The position numbers and the translations under genes were made by a program. A DNA stretch of 7,586 nt from Leptolyngbya sp. SIO4C5. Lineage in GTDB: Bacteria; Cyanobacteriota; Cyanobacteriia; Phormidesmidales; Phormidesmidaceae. The stretch is taken from positions 1-7,586 of the forward strand of contig JAAHIC010000198.1 in assembly GCA_010671965.1 (NCBI GenBank), read 5' to 3'. Below, piece by piece: positions 1-6,449 of the stretch. The notes below the pieces were generated by a model. That model was not told the origin of the DNA, searched no databases, and saw only the letters and a program-made list of their open reading frames with translations. Position 1 is the first letter of the stretch, and every line of letters begins with the position of its first letter.

Positions 1-97
1 AAAGGAGAGAGACGCTAAAGCGTTGAGGGCTGTGAGCCTAGCAGGCTTAAACCTGTGCGACGGGACAGCCTTCAACGCTTTAGCGTCTCTCTCCTTT
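1..97. repeat. Long inverted repeat (33-bp arms) at the left edge
   Basis: Bases 1-26 and 72-97 are perfect reverse complements. After one G/T mismatch (27 and 71) the match continues for six more pairs (28-33 with 65-70), giving 33-bp arms around a 31-base centre. The centre holds a smaller hairpin, AGCCT (35-39) with AGGCT (43-47). Each arm also contains a short palindrome, ACGCT..AGCGT. The left arm starts at base 1, so the repeat may extend outside the window. The right arm encodes the last residues and stop of the membrane protein gene that ends at 72. It could be a strong transcription terminator, a small mobile palindromic element, or the trace of an inverted duplication. No clear T-run identifies it as an intrinsic terminator. 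Confidence 0.85.
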
Positions 98-761
98 CTC
101 GCTTTTCGCTGGCATCAGGCTCTATGACCTGTAGGACTTGGCGAAAAGCCATGCTCTCCATTCGCAGAAAATAGACTCCCCAACTGACGATGCCCCCCAA
201 TTTCATGCCGTCCTCAAACAAAAACGAGTTGATTCCATAGGGATCAAACTCATCTAGAATCACCGAGGCGGCAAAGAAGCCTAGCGCTAGAGCAAACAAA
301 ACATACTCAGTTTTTAGCAGAGCCTGCCAGAACCCGATTAAGAATGCCACCATCAGACCGATATAACAGCCGATGACCACTCTTTCCGGCAATCCTGCAT
401 TGGGCAAAATTTCCTCATGCAGCAGAAACACATCATCGCAACAGAGAAACAGCGTCAGCAGACCGGAGGCGAAAAGGAAGCGTTTGAGCGCGCGCAGTTG
501 AAAATATTGAGGCAAAGCTACGGCGCTAAACAGCGTAATTCCCGCTGACGCTGACAGCATCAGCACGCCAATTTGAGACAGAATTCCGGTGTAAGCCGGA
601 ACTTCGGCAAAGGAGGTCGGGTCGCGAGTGAGCTGATCGAATTCAGCCCCTGTCCCAAAATGGATGACGACCATCAAGCCTAGCAACAGTAGCGAAAAGC
701 CAAAAATGAAACCAATCACAGGCCAAAGTGACTTTGCCTGCCAAGAGCTGCGTAACTTCAT
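72..761 (-). CDS. Multi-pass membrane protein of unknown function
   Basis: The 229-residue product is hydrophobic, with about five or six likely membrane helices near residues 12-36, 57-84, 95-115, 127-149, 153-170 and 185-200. I do not recognise a named family. Polar and acidic residues sit within or beside the helices: D109, D110, H115, E116 and E117 in a CDDVFLLHEE stretch, D170 and E171 after helix five, and E183 and D184 before helix six. Such intramembrane D/E/H clusters occur in some membrane metal-dependent hydrolases, but that is only a suggestion. The start is supported by a GAG a few bases upstream of ATG. The charged tail EKRERRETLKR lies largely in the right arm of the edge inverted repeat, so the original C-terminus may have been replaced. 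The gene stands alone, with 262 bp separating it from the upstream gene on the same strand. Confidence 0.75.
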   Translation of the reverse strand: MKLRSSWQAKSLWPVIGFIFGFSLLLLGLMVVIHFGTGAEFDQLTRDPTSFAEVPAYTGILSQIGVLMLSASAGITLFSAVALPQYFQLRALKRFLFASGLLTLFLCCDDVFLLHEEILPNAGLPERVVIGCYIGLMVAFLIGFWQALLKTEYVLFALALGFFAASVILDEFDPYGINSFLFEDGMKLGGIVSWGVYFLRMESMAFRQVLQVIEPDASEKRERRETLKR

Positions 762-920
762 TAATCTCGTAGCTATCTGAATGACTCGCCGCCAGCCTTC
801 CTGAGACAGAGTACTGGATTAAATCTGGTTTAAAGAAGCTTAAGCTGAGTTGAAGTTGCCAGCGACGCTTTTCATCTTACCTTAACTTCTGAAACCTACA
901 GCGCCTGAAATTGCAGCAAA

Positions 921-948
921 GCGATCGCGCAGGGCTAAGCGCGATCGC
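921..948. repeat. Perfect 10-bp inverted repeat built from two HIP1 sites
   Basis: GCGATCGCGC (921-930) and GCGCGATCGC (939-948) are exact reverse complements with an 8-base loop. Each arm contains the cyanobacterial HIP1 octamer. It lies in the 762-1023 intergenic region between two minus-strand genes and could fold as a hairpin in RNA from either strand. It may help end transcripts from the gene at 1024-2142 or may simply be two HIP1 sites facing each other. Elsewhere in 762-1023 I see only a 10-bp palindrome, AGCTTAAGCT (837-846), and no gene. Confidence 0.6.
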
Positions 949-995
949 CAGTGGAATAGCTTTTGCTAACCCGTAAGATAGGCAGAAAAGGTTGA

Positions 996-1014
996 CCTAC
1001 GCCCTCAGGGTAGG
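996..1014 (-). terminator. Possible intrinsic terminator after the secreted-protein gene
   Basis: CCTA (996-999) pairs with TAGG (1011-1014), and CCC (1002-1004) with GGG (1008-1010), leaving a short bulge and a TCA loop. Read on the minus strand, the hairpin lies 10 bases past the stop of the gene at 1024-2142 and is followed by TCAACCTTTTCTGCC, a short T-containing stretch. The stem is imperfect and the T-run is short, so the call is tentative. Confidence 0.35.
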
Positions 1015-1023
1015 CGCGTTGAA

Positions 1024-2142
1024 CTATTGCGCCTGAGTGAGGTCATCCCAGAGGGTAATAACTGCCTTGAGGTCAGACGGTAACTGCTCGATCGCTAGGT
1101 CGATATAGTCAACGCTGGCGTATGGGGTTTGTAGGCGCATTGTGGGATAGTCGGCAAAGGCCGCCTCCGTTAGGTAGCGCATCCGGTTGAGGTTTGAGAA
1201 GCGATGCTGCTCTAGCTGGCGGCGAAAGGCGTCTACCTCTTCAGCGCTGAGGGTCGCAATCTGTTCGCGGACTGGCTGACCGCCATCAAGCGGGCGAATC
1301 TGTTCGCGGTAAAGCTGGCCGTCAGCCATCAGCACCGTCCGCTGCACCGAGCCTGCCAAATCACCGCTGAGCTGACTTTGAAACACCACTTCTATTCCCA
1401 AATCATCATCTGGACTCAACGATTCCTCAACAGGCATGAACGACGCTAGTAAGGGCAACTGACCGCCGCTAGCGGTCGGATTTTGGGCAATTTGCTCACC
1501 ATCCTCGCTGAGATGGTAGACCCAAACCGTTTGCCCATCGCTGACCAGTGTTCTAAAGCCCGCTAGGGCAATGGCGGTGCAGGCCAGATCAGGCTGATAA
1601 ACGCCGAGACAGCCATCCCAGGTGGCAGACTGCACCTCCAGAACGCTCAGGCGATCGACAGGCTGATTGACTTGTTCAGCTACCGCCTGCAGGAGGCGCT
1701 GACTGGTTTCAATGGAGAAGTCACCTGTGCCGAAGTCAGGAGCAGCGGCTAGCGGTTCGAGCTTCAGCCGTGTGCCGAAGCGATCGCTGCGATAGGTCCA
1801 CATTTGCTGGGCACTGGCAACTTGCACCTGCCAGCCCCGCACCTCACCCCCCTGACAGCGTTCATTGGGGCGAGCCAGACCAAGGCACTGATCAGGCCAG
1901 GTCTGCGGGGTGGCCTCTATAATTTGCAGGCTGCTGGGAGACACGTTGAGCCGCTGGGCTAGATCTTGCTGAATGCGGCGAGTGAGTAAACGGACGGGAG
2001 ACGTATTAGCAGGCGTTTGGGTCAGTTGGATGGCAGAAGTTGGGGCGCTCTGTAGGGAAGAAGCCTGAGCGGCGATCGCGGAGCCACCTGCAACTAGAAG
2101 CACCAAGCTGGCATAAAAGCTGACAGTTCGAGGAGACACCAT
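1024..2142 (-). CDS. Probable secreted protein with duplicated two-cysteine domain
   Basis: The 372-residue product begins with a signal-peptide-like segment: a basic start, a hydrophobic core near residues 9-22, and an AIAAQA stretch suited to signal-peptidase cleavage. It is probably periplasmic or exported. Two related domains follow. Residues 52-130 contain TWPDQCLGLARPNERC (C86, C96) and residues 146-222 contain TWDGCLGVYQPDLAC (C178, C188). Each then has a glycine-rich strand and a W-x-Y motif (WTY, WVY). The cysteines are ten residues apart in both copies, and the copies are offset by 92 residues, which suggests one disulfide per domain. Residues 250-370 form a separate C-terminal region without obvious motifs. 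AAAAGG lies about six bases before the ATG. I cannot name the function. The gene is flanked by hairpins and seems to be transcribed alone. Confidence 0.8.
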   Translation of the reverse strand: MVSPRTVSFYASLVLLVAGGSAIAAQASSLQSAPTSAIQLTQTPANTSPVRLLTRRIQQDLAQRLNVSPSSLQIIEATPQTWPDQCLGLARPNERCQGGEVRGWQVQVASAQQMWTYRSDRFGTRLKLEPLAAAPDFGTGDFSIETSQRLLQAVAEQVNQPVDRLSVLEVQSATWDGCLGVYQPDLACTAIALAGFRTLVSDGQTVWVYHLSEDGEQIAQNPTASGGQLPLLASFMPVEESLSPDDDLGIEVVFQSQLSGDLAGSVQRTVLMADGQLYREQIRPLDGGQPVREQIATLSAEEVDAFRRQLEQHRFSNLNRMRYLTEAAFADYPTMRLQTPYASVDYIDLAIEQLPSDLKAVITLWDDLTQAQ

Positions 2143-2234
2143 AAAAACCTTTTCTGTGGCGTAGGGTTGATTTCTCTAAGGTAGTCAAGGTTTGATGACG
2201 GTAGAGGTTGGTTACCAAATTTGAGACAGAACAC

Positions 2235-2258
2235 GTGTGGGGTGGGCAATGCCCACAC
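2235..2258. repeat. GC-rich palindromic hairpin, possible terminator
   Basis: GTGTGGG (2235-2241) pairs with CCCACAC (2252-2258). Alternatively, GTGGGC (2242-2247) pairs with GCCCAC (2251-2256) around an AAT loop. The GGTGGGCAATGCCCAC core resembles a palindrome widely scattered in cyanobacterial intergenic DNA (from memory, not searched). It lies 10 bases past the stop of the gene at 2269 on the minus strand, so it may end that operon. The rest of 2143-2268 is the leader of the secreted-protein gene, and I see no clear promoter in it. Confidence 0.6.
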
Positions 2259-2268
2259 TACCAATTGC

Positions 2269-2985
2269 CTAATTGTCAGATAACGCCTGCAACTGAGTCT
2301 GCAACTCGGTAAGCTGTTTTTTAACGCGGGCGTGGGGATAGGCGGTTTGAGGGTGGGGCGGCTGACCCGGTGGCTGAAAGCGGGGAATTTCATCGTAGAG
2401 ACTGCCCCACTGGGCATTGACCTGACGGGCAAATTCATAGAAAAGATAGGAGTCAGCTAGGATAGCGGCCAAGATCTTTTCTAGGGCCAAGAGAGGCGCG
2501 TCGAAATGCTGGCTGACGCGGCTATCGGACTTGACCCAGGTTTGCAGCACCAGATGCAGCGCACCGGGCCGATCAACAAGGTGCTGATCGATAAAGAGGT
2601 TAATTTCAGCGATCGCCCGCAGCGGTCTGGGTACTAGATTCTCGCCTTTGAGAAAATCACCGCCTTCTCGACCAATGGCTTCGGCCAGAGAGAATGGGCG
2701 CTCGGCTCGGATTTCTCGCTGTAGATCGGGGCTGAGTGGGGCCGAGGAGATTGAGGAGCAGGCACGATCGCCTGTTTCTGACTCGGCTGCTGGGTCAGGC
2801 CGCGATCGCTGCTTTCCCCAGTTCTCTAATAGCTTTTTCAGCCAGGTTAATCCAAAATGGAACACACGAGTTTGATGTCGATTACTCACGTTGCTAACGG
2901 TGACCGCTGCTGCCCACCTGCTTCTCACTCTAGACGAATTTCTGCTAAGTCTTTTTGCCACGCAGCAGTTTGACGAAAAGGTCAT
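2269..2985 (-). CDS. Conserved-looking cyanobacterial protein of unknown function, start uncertain
   Basis: The open frame gives 238 residues from an ATG that lies 41 bp inside the preceding transporter gene. The first 40 residues are basic, Ser-rich and unlike a folded domain, and no ribosome-binding site precedes that ATG. GTG codons at 2928, 2889 and 2865 are alternatives. The one at 2928 lies 16 bp past the transporter's stop, and the one at 2865 begins VFHFGLTWLKKLLENWG, where the sequence starts to look protein-like. The rest is soluble: a Pro/Ser/acidic linker (about 61-88), then a mainly helical region with RPFSLAEAIGREGGDFLKGE (96-115) and INLFIDQHL (128-136), a long helix near 160-195, a proline-rich patch (200-216) and a final helical KQLTELQTQLQAL segment. 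I do not recognise its function. Its position places it last in the alkylation-repair transcription unit. Confidence 0.65.
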   Translation of the reverse strand: MTFSSNCCVAKRLSRNSSRVRSRWAAAVTVSNVSNRHQTRVFHFGLTWLKKLLENWGKQRSRPDPAAESETGDRACSSISSAPLSPDLQREIRAERPFSLAEAIGREGGDFLKGENLVPRPLRAIAEINLFIDQHLVDRPGALHLVLQTWVKSDSRVSQHFDAPLLALEKILAAILADSYLFYEFARQVNAQWGSLYDEIPRFQPPGQPPHPQTAYPHARVKKQLTELQTQLQALSDN

Positions 2986-3829
2986 TGGCGATCGCCGTTC
3001 CCAGCAAAACTAAGCCACAGCCCCACAGCATTGAGGCTGTGATCGCCTCTTGCAGCACCACTGCGCCCCAGAACATGGCAAATAGGGGAATTAGATAGGC
3101 GACGGTCAAGGCTCTAGTGGAGCCGATTTTCTGGATCAGGCGGAAGTAAAGAACGTAGGCGAAAGAGGTAGACAGCAGGGCGAGAGCAACTACTGAAACA
3201 ATCACTACAGCCGAAGGTACCTGCTGCGGGGCCGTAAACGGTAAGGCGGGCAGGAGTAGGCAGGCGGCCCCAAGCTGACTGCCTGTAGCCACCACCAAAG
3301 AAGGCACGCCCGCCAGGTTTTGTTTGGCGTAGGGAGCGGCGATCGCGTAGAGCAGAGAGGCAAACAGCCCAGCGGCTACCGCTAGAAAGAAGGTAGGGGT
3401 AGCGGCGATCGCATTCCAGCCGACTAAAATCACAACCCCCACGAATCCTAAAATAAATCCCATCAGGCGCGGTGGCGTCAGCGGTTCCTTCAGCCAAATC
3501 AGCGCTACGACAGTACCAAAGAGAGGCGCGGTCGCATTCAAAATTGCCATAAAGCCAGCGGGCAGCGAGATCGACGCAAAGGCAAACAGCGAAAAAGGCA
3601 CCGCCGAATTGACGCCGCCCACCACCAGCAGCGGCAGCCAGTGACGGCGGACTTCCTGGATCAAATTGAGATGGACTAGGACTGGCAGCAGTACCAAGCC
3701 CGCCAGCAATACTCGAAATTCAATCAGCCAAATGGGTCCCAATACCGGAGCCGCTATCCGCATAAATAAGAACGATCCGCCCCAGACCGCTGCTAGCAGC
3801 AGCAGTTCGGCAATATCTGAAAGTTTCAT
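2945..3829 (-). CDS. EamA/DMT-superfamily membrane transporter
   Basis: The 294-residue protein has the length and about ten hydrophobic helices typical of the drug/metabolite transporter superfamily, arranged as two EamA repeats (about 5-137 and 148-283). Family-like features include AAVWGGSFLFMRIA in helix one, FRVLLAGLVLLP in helix two, ASISLPAGFMAILNATAPLF in helices three to four, WLKEPLT at the end of the first repeat, and AYLIPLFAMFWGAVVLQEAIT in the second. These proteins sit in the inner membrane and usually export metabolites; the substrate here cannot be read from sequence. The ATG lies 8 bp past the ogt stop. AGGA at 3836-3839 overlaps that stop and is six bases from the ATG, so translation is probably coupled to ogt. 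Its 3' end overlaps the outermost reading of the next gene. Confidence 0.9.
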   Translation of the reverse strand: MKLSDIAELLLLAAVWGGSFLFMRIAAPVLGPIWLIEFRVLLAGLVLLPVLVHLNLIQEVRRHWLPLLVVGGVNSAVPFSLFAFASISLPAGFMAILNATAPLFGTVVALIWLKEPLTPPRLMGFILGFVGVVILVGWNAIAATPTFFLAVAAGLFASLLYAIAAPYAKQNLAGVPSLVVATGSQLGAACLLLPALPFTAPQQVPSAVVIVSVVALALLSTSFAYVLYFRLIQKIGSTRALTVAYLIPLFAMFWGAVVLQEAITASMLWGCGLVLLGTAIANDLFVKLLRGKKT

Positions 3830-3837
3830 AGTGATTC

Positions 3838-4329
3838 CTACTGTTTCATTCGGATTAAGCGCTCATGGTTAAGTAACCACTGCTTGCGCTCAACGCCGCC
3901 GCCATAGCCCGTCAGCTTACCATTGGCCCCCACGACCCGGTGACAGGGCACGATGATGGACACGGGATTGCGACCATTGGCCAGACCTACTGCGCGGGCT
4001 GCTTGGGGCTGTCCGATTTGCTGAGCCAGTTCGCCATAGGACAGCGTAGCGCCATAGGGAATTGTTTTCAGTGCGGCCCATACCCGTTTTTGAAATGGTG
4101 TGCCTTGGGGACTAAGAGGCAGGTCAAACTGGGTTAAAGCCCCTATGAAATAGTCGCTTAGCTGCTGGCGCGTTGCAGCAAAGGGCTGGGCTGTCTCGTC
4201 TTCTATCCAGTCTTGAGCTGAAATCTGGGCGTGTTTTTCAGAGCGCATGTAGAGGCCCAGTAGCGATCGCCCATCGGAAACCAGCCGCAGAGTTTGAATT
4301 GGACTTTCATAAAAAGTGAAGTAAATCAT
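3838..4329 (-). CDS. ogt: Methylated-DNA--protein-cysteine S-methyltransferase (O6-alkylguanine-DNA alkyltransferase)
   Basis: The 163-residue protein transfers an alkyl group from O6-alkylguanine (and O4-alkylthymine) in DNA to its own cysteine in a single-use reaction. The active-site motif VPCHRVVG is present with catalytic C129. E156 lies 27 residues further on, matching the spacing of the C145-E172 pair of human AGT. The DNA-binding helix-turn-helix shows SYGELAQQIG followed by ARAVGLANGRNPV, whose Arg and Asn residues are the usual flipping and hinge residues. Length fits the Ogt/AdaB type, with a weakly conserved N-terminal half (1-75). The start is well placed: TGAGG at 4337-4341 overlaps the stop of the upstream Ada-AlkA gene, seven bases from the ATG. 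The gene therefore looks translationally coupled within the alkylation-repair operon. Confidence 0.95.
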   Translation of the reverse strand: MIYFTFYESPIQTLRLVSDGRSLLGLYMRSEKHAQISAQDWIEDETAQPFAATRQQLSDYFIGALTQFDLPLSPQGTPFQKRVWAALKTIPYGATLSYGELAQQIGQPQAARAVGLANGRNPVSIIVPCHRVVGANGKLTGYGGGVERKQWLLNHERLIRMKQ

Positions 4330-4338
4330 GGCAGTGCC

Positions 4339-5814
4339 TCAAGTCGCAGAAATGACCGCTGAAACCGGAGCCGGCTGAACCTGAGATTTTTGGCGTTCTA
4401 AAGATTTCCATAAGTGCAGGGTGGCGTAGGCCCGCCAGGGCTGCCATTGGGCCGCGATCGCCAAAATTTGTTTTGAATTCTTCTCATTTAATGCCTGTCG
4501 AATGCCTAAGTCGCTGTAGGGAAAGGCGTCTGGATCGCCTAGCACCCGCATAGCGATATACTGCGCTGTCCAAGGGCCAATGCCGGGAAGGGTTTGGAGC
4601 TGCGCCACGGTTTGCTCGGTGTTGCCACCCGGTTGCAGAGACAAGGTGCGATTGGCGATCGCCTGAGCTAGGGCCACAATTGCCTGAGCCCGGGTTTTGA
4701 CAATGCCTAGGGCGGCGATCGCGTCAGGATCAGTCTGCGCCAGTGTCTCGGCAGTTGGAGGCAAATGGGTCAGAGTGGCAAACGGGGCCGCTGTCGGCTC
4801 GCCAAAGTGCTGGATAAACCGATTCATCAGAGTGTTGGCCGCTTTGATACTCACCTGCTGCCCTAAAACTGTGCGCACCGCAATTTCAAAACCGTCAAAG
4901 GCTCCCGGTACTCGCAGCCCTGGGTGGTTCCGCGCCAGTGCTCCCAGATGAGCGGCAATCTGCTGGGGTTCTGCCGCCAGATCAAACAGCGCCTTCACCC
5001 TGGCTAAAACGGGCAGCAAAACCGGAACCAGGGAAAGGGAGAGCTTCACCTGTAAAGCTGGCTGGTCTATGACTGGCTCAACTGTCAGCCAGCCGCGATG
5101 TTGGCCTAGTCGGACGGTGCGGCAGTAGCGATCGCCCGTGACGATTTCCACACCGGCGATCGCCCGTCCAGCTAAATAGTCTAGTAGAGCCTGCCAGTCT
5201 AAGGGCGGGCGGTAAGCTAGCTCGCAGGTGATGCTGTCTTGCAGGGGCAGATTTTTAGTCTGTCGGAGCTGGCTGGGCTGGAGACGATAGCGCTCCTGGA
5301 ATAGGGCATTGAAGCGGCGCAGGCTGCTGAAGCCGCTGGCAAAGGCGATGTCTGCGATTGGCAGAACAGTATCGGTTAAAAGCTGTTTGGCCAGCAGCAG
5401 CCGATGGGTTTGCAGCAGTTCCATCGGGGCAACCCCGAGTTCCTGCCGGACGGCGCGGCGCAGGTGCCGTTCGCTGACTCCCAACTCCTGCGCCAAGTCT
5501 TCAAATCGCTGCGTTTCCAAAGCGCCTGCTTCAATCCGCTTGACCACAGCGGCGGCGAGGCGTCCGGTGGCGTCAATCCGGGCATGACCGGGGGCTAGCT
5601 CAGGCCGACACAGCAGACAGGGGCGATAGCCTGCTTGCTCGGCAGCAGCGGCGCTGGGATAGAAGCTGCAGTTTTGCCGCTGGGGGATGCGGGCGCGGCA
5701 GACGGTGCGGCAGTAAATTCTGGTGGTGGCAACGCCGACAAAGAAAACGCCATCAAAGCGGGGATCATGAGTCAGGACTGCCTGGTAGCAGGAATGGGCA
5801 TCTAGGGCAGACAT
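4339..5814 (-). CDS. alkA: Ada-type sensor/AraC regulator fused to AlkA 3-methyladenine DNA glycosylase
   Basis: The 491-residue protein joins four modules. Residues 5-75 are an Ada zinc domain with C35, C39, C66 and C69, exactly the C-x3-C-x26-C-x2-C spacing of E. coli Ada, where the first Cys accepts methyl groups from methylphosphotriesters. Residues 84-185 are an AraC-type double helix-turn-helix (FEDLAQELGVSERHLRRAV; IADIAFASGFSSLRRFNALF). Residues 193-262 match the AlkA N-terminal domain. Residues 300-475 are an HhH-GPD glycosylase with FEIAVRTVLGQQVS, the hairpin LPGIGPWTA (409-417) and D435 in YSDLGIRQ at the place of AlkA catalytic D238. It likely senses methylation, activates its own operon and excises alkylated purines. 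It lacks the methyltransferase domain of full Ada; ogt supplies that 9 bp downstream. The ATG fits the family's N-terminus, but no Shine-Dalgarno is evident. Confidence 0.95.
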   Translation of the reverse strand: MSALDAHSCYQAVLTHDPRFDGVFFVGVATTRIYCRTVCRARIPQRQNCSFYPSAAAAEQAGYRPCLLCRPELAPGHARIDATGRLAAAVVKRIEAGALETQRFEDLAQELGVSERHLRRAVRQELGVAPMELLQTHRLLLAKQLLTDTVLPIADIAFASGFSSLRRFNALFQERYRLQPSQLRQTKNLPLQDSITCELAYRPPLDWQALLDYLAGRAIAGVEIVTGDRYCRTVRLGQHRGWLTVEPVIDQPALQVKLSLSLVPVLLPVLARVKALFDLAAEPQQIAAHLGALARNHPGLRVPGAFDGFEIAVRTVLGQQVSIKAANTLMNRFIQHFGEPTAAPFATLTHLPPTAETLAQTDPDAIAALGIVKTRAQAIVALAQAIANRTLSLQPGGNTEQTVAQLQTLPGIGPWTAQYIAMRVLGDPDAFPYSDLGIRQALNEKNSKQILAIAAQWQPWRAYATLHLWKSLERQKSQVQPAPVSAVISAT

Positions 5815-5894
5815 GCCAATGGAGGATTACGACCCTTTGACTCTAGCGACTCTGACCAGAACTGTCTCGCCATTTTCGGACATGGTTGTTGATT
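5815..5894 (-). promoter_or_regulatory. Presumed promoter/operator region of the alkylation-repair operon
   Basis: This 80-bp gap separates the Uma2 gene stop from the Ada-AlkA start and is the natural place for the operon's control region. On the plus strand GACTCT occurs twice in direct orientation, nine bases apart start to start (5839-5844 and 5848-5853), a layout AraC-type activators often use. I see no clear -35/-10 pair and no match to the E. coli Ada box, so the operator role is inferred from context only. Confidence 0.3.
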
Positions 5895-6449
5895 CTAAGT
5901 GTCTAAACCGCGATATAGCTGAGAAATTGGAAACGTCAGGTCAATACTTTTGAGGATGACCATATCGCCTGTCTCGTAAACTGTCGTCTCCCACCTGTTT
6001 ATGGATATATGGCGACGACACTCTACATATTGACGTTCCTGCGAAATTAAAACGTAGTCTTCTAAGGATTCAAGCTGTCGGTAATCGTCAAATTTTTCGC
6101 CTAAGTCGAAGGCTTGTGTACTGGAAGAAAGGACTTCAGCAATCAATTTAGGATATCGCTTGATATAGCGGTCATCGCGATCGCGGGGATCAGTGACGAA
6201 AGCATCTGGATAATAATAAAACTCATCTTGGTAGCTAACTTTTACGTTGCCAGAGTAAAAACGACATTCGGAGGGGTCGCCGAAGTGATTGTCAATCAGC
6301 TTGAGAAGGTTAAACGTGATGCGATCATGGTTATCTGTCCCCCCTGCCATCGCGTAGACTAGGCCACGCCGATATTCGTGACGAATGGGGCTTTGGCGTT
6401 CGATGTTTAGATATTCTTCGGGACTGACGTAATGCGGGACGGCAATCAT
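5895..6449 (-). CDS. Uma2-family (DUF820) PD-(D/E)XK endonuclease-like protein
   Basis: The 184-residue protein matches the Uma2 pattern well known in cyanobacteria: YVSPEEYLNIE and RHEYRRGLVYAMAGGTDNHDRI near the N-terminus, with the usual GG...H element ending at H41; YYYPDAFVTD with D82; LIAEVLSSST with E105; and LGEKFDDYRQL with K119. D82, E105 and K119 fit a PD-(D/E)XK nuclease core. Length is normal for the family and nothing looks truncated. Members occur in many copies per cyanobacterial genome and their physiological role is poorly defined; links with mobile DNA have been proposed. The gene lies 80 bp upstream of the Ada-AlkA gene on the same strand, so some read-through into that operon is possible. 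No strong ribosome-binding site is seen before the ATG. Confidence 0.9.
   Translation of the reverse strand: MIAVPHYVSPEEYLNIERQSPIRHEYRRGLVYAMAGGTDNHDRITFNLLKLIDNHFGDPSECRFYSGNVKVSYQDEFYYYPDAFVTDPRDRDDRYIKRYPKLIAEVLSSSTQAFDLGEKFDDYRQLESLEDYVLISQERQYVECRRHISINRWETTVYETGDMVILKSIDLTFPISQLYRGLDT

Noticed and set aside
2006..2438. Two minus-strand frames of 70 and 114 codons spanning the secreted-protein start and the intergenic hairpin
   Set aside because: They overlap supported genes in other frames, cross the hairpin at 2235-2258 and lack plausible starts or motifs.
3114..3497. 127-codon minus-strand frame inside the transporter gene
   Set aside because: It is an out-of-frame shadow of a clear EamA transporter and its translation shows no family features.
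5309..5598. Overlapping plus- and minus-strand frames within the Ada-AlkA gene
   Set aside because: They lie in a GC-rich part of a well-supported gene, where spurious long frames are expected; translations are Arg/Ser-rich and featureless.
4339..5814. Reading this gene as a full-length Ada protein
   Set aside because: It has the Ada sensor and AraC modules but no PCHR methyltransferase motif; the C-terminal half is an AlkA-type HhH-GPD glycosylase.
5815..5894. E. coli-type Ada box upstream of the Ada-AlkA gene
   Set aside because: I found no AAAGCGCA-like element or close variant; any operator here must differ.
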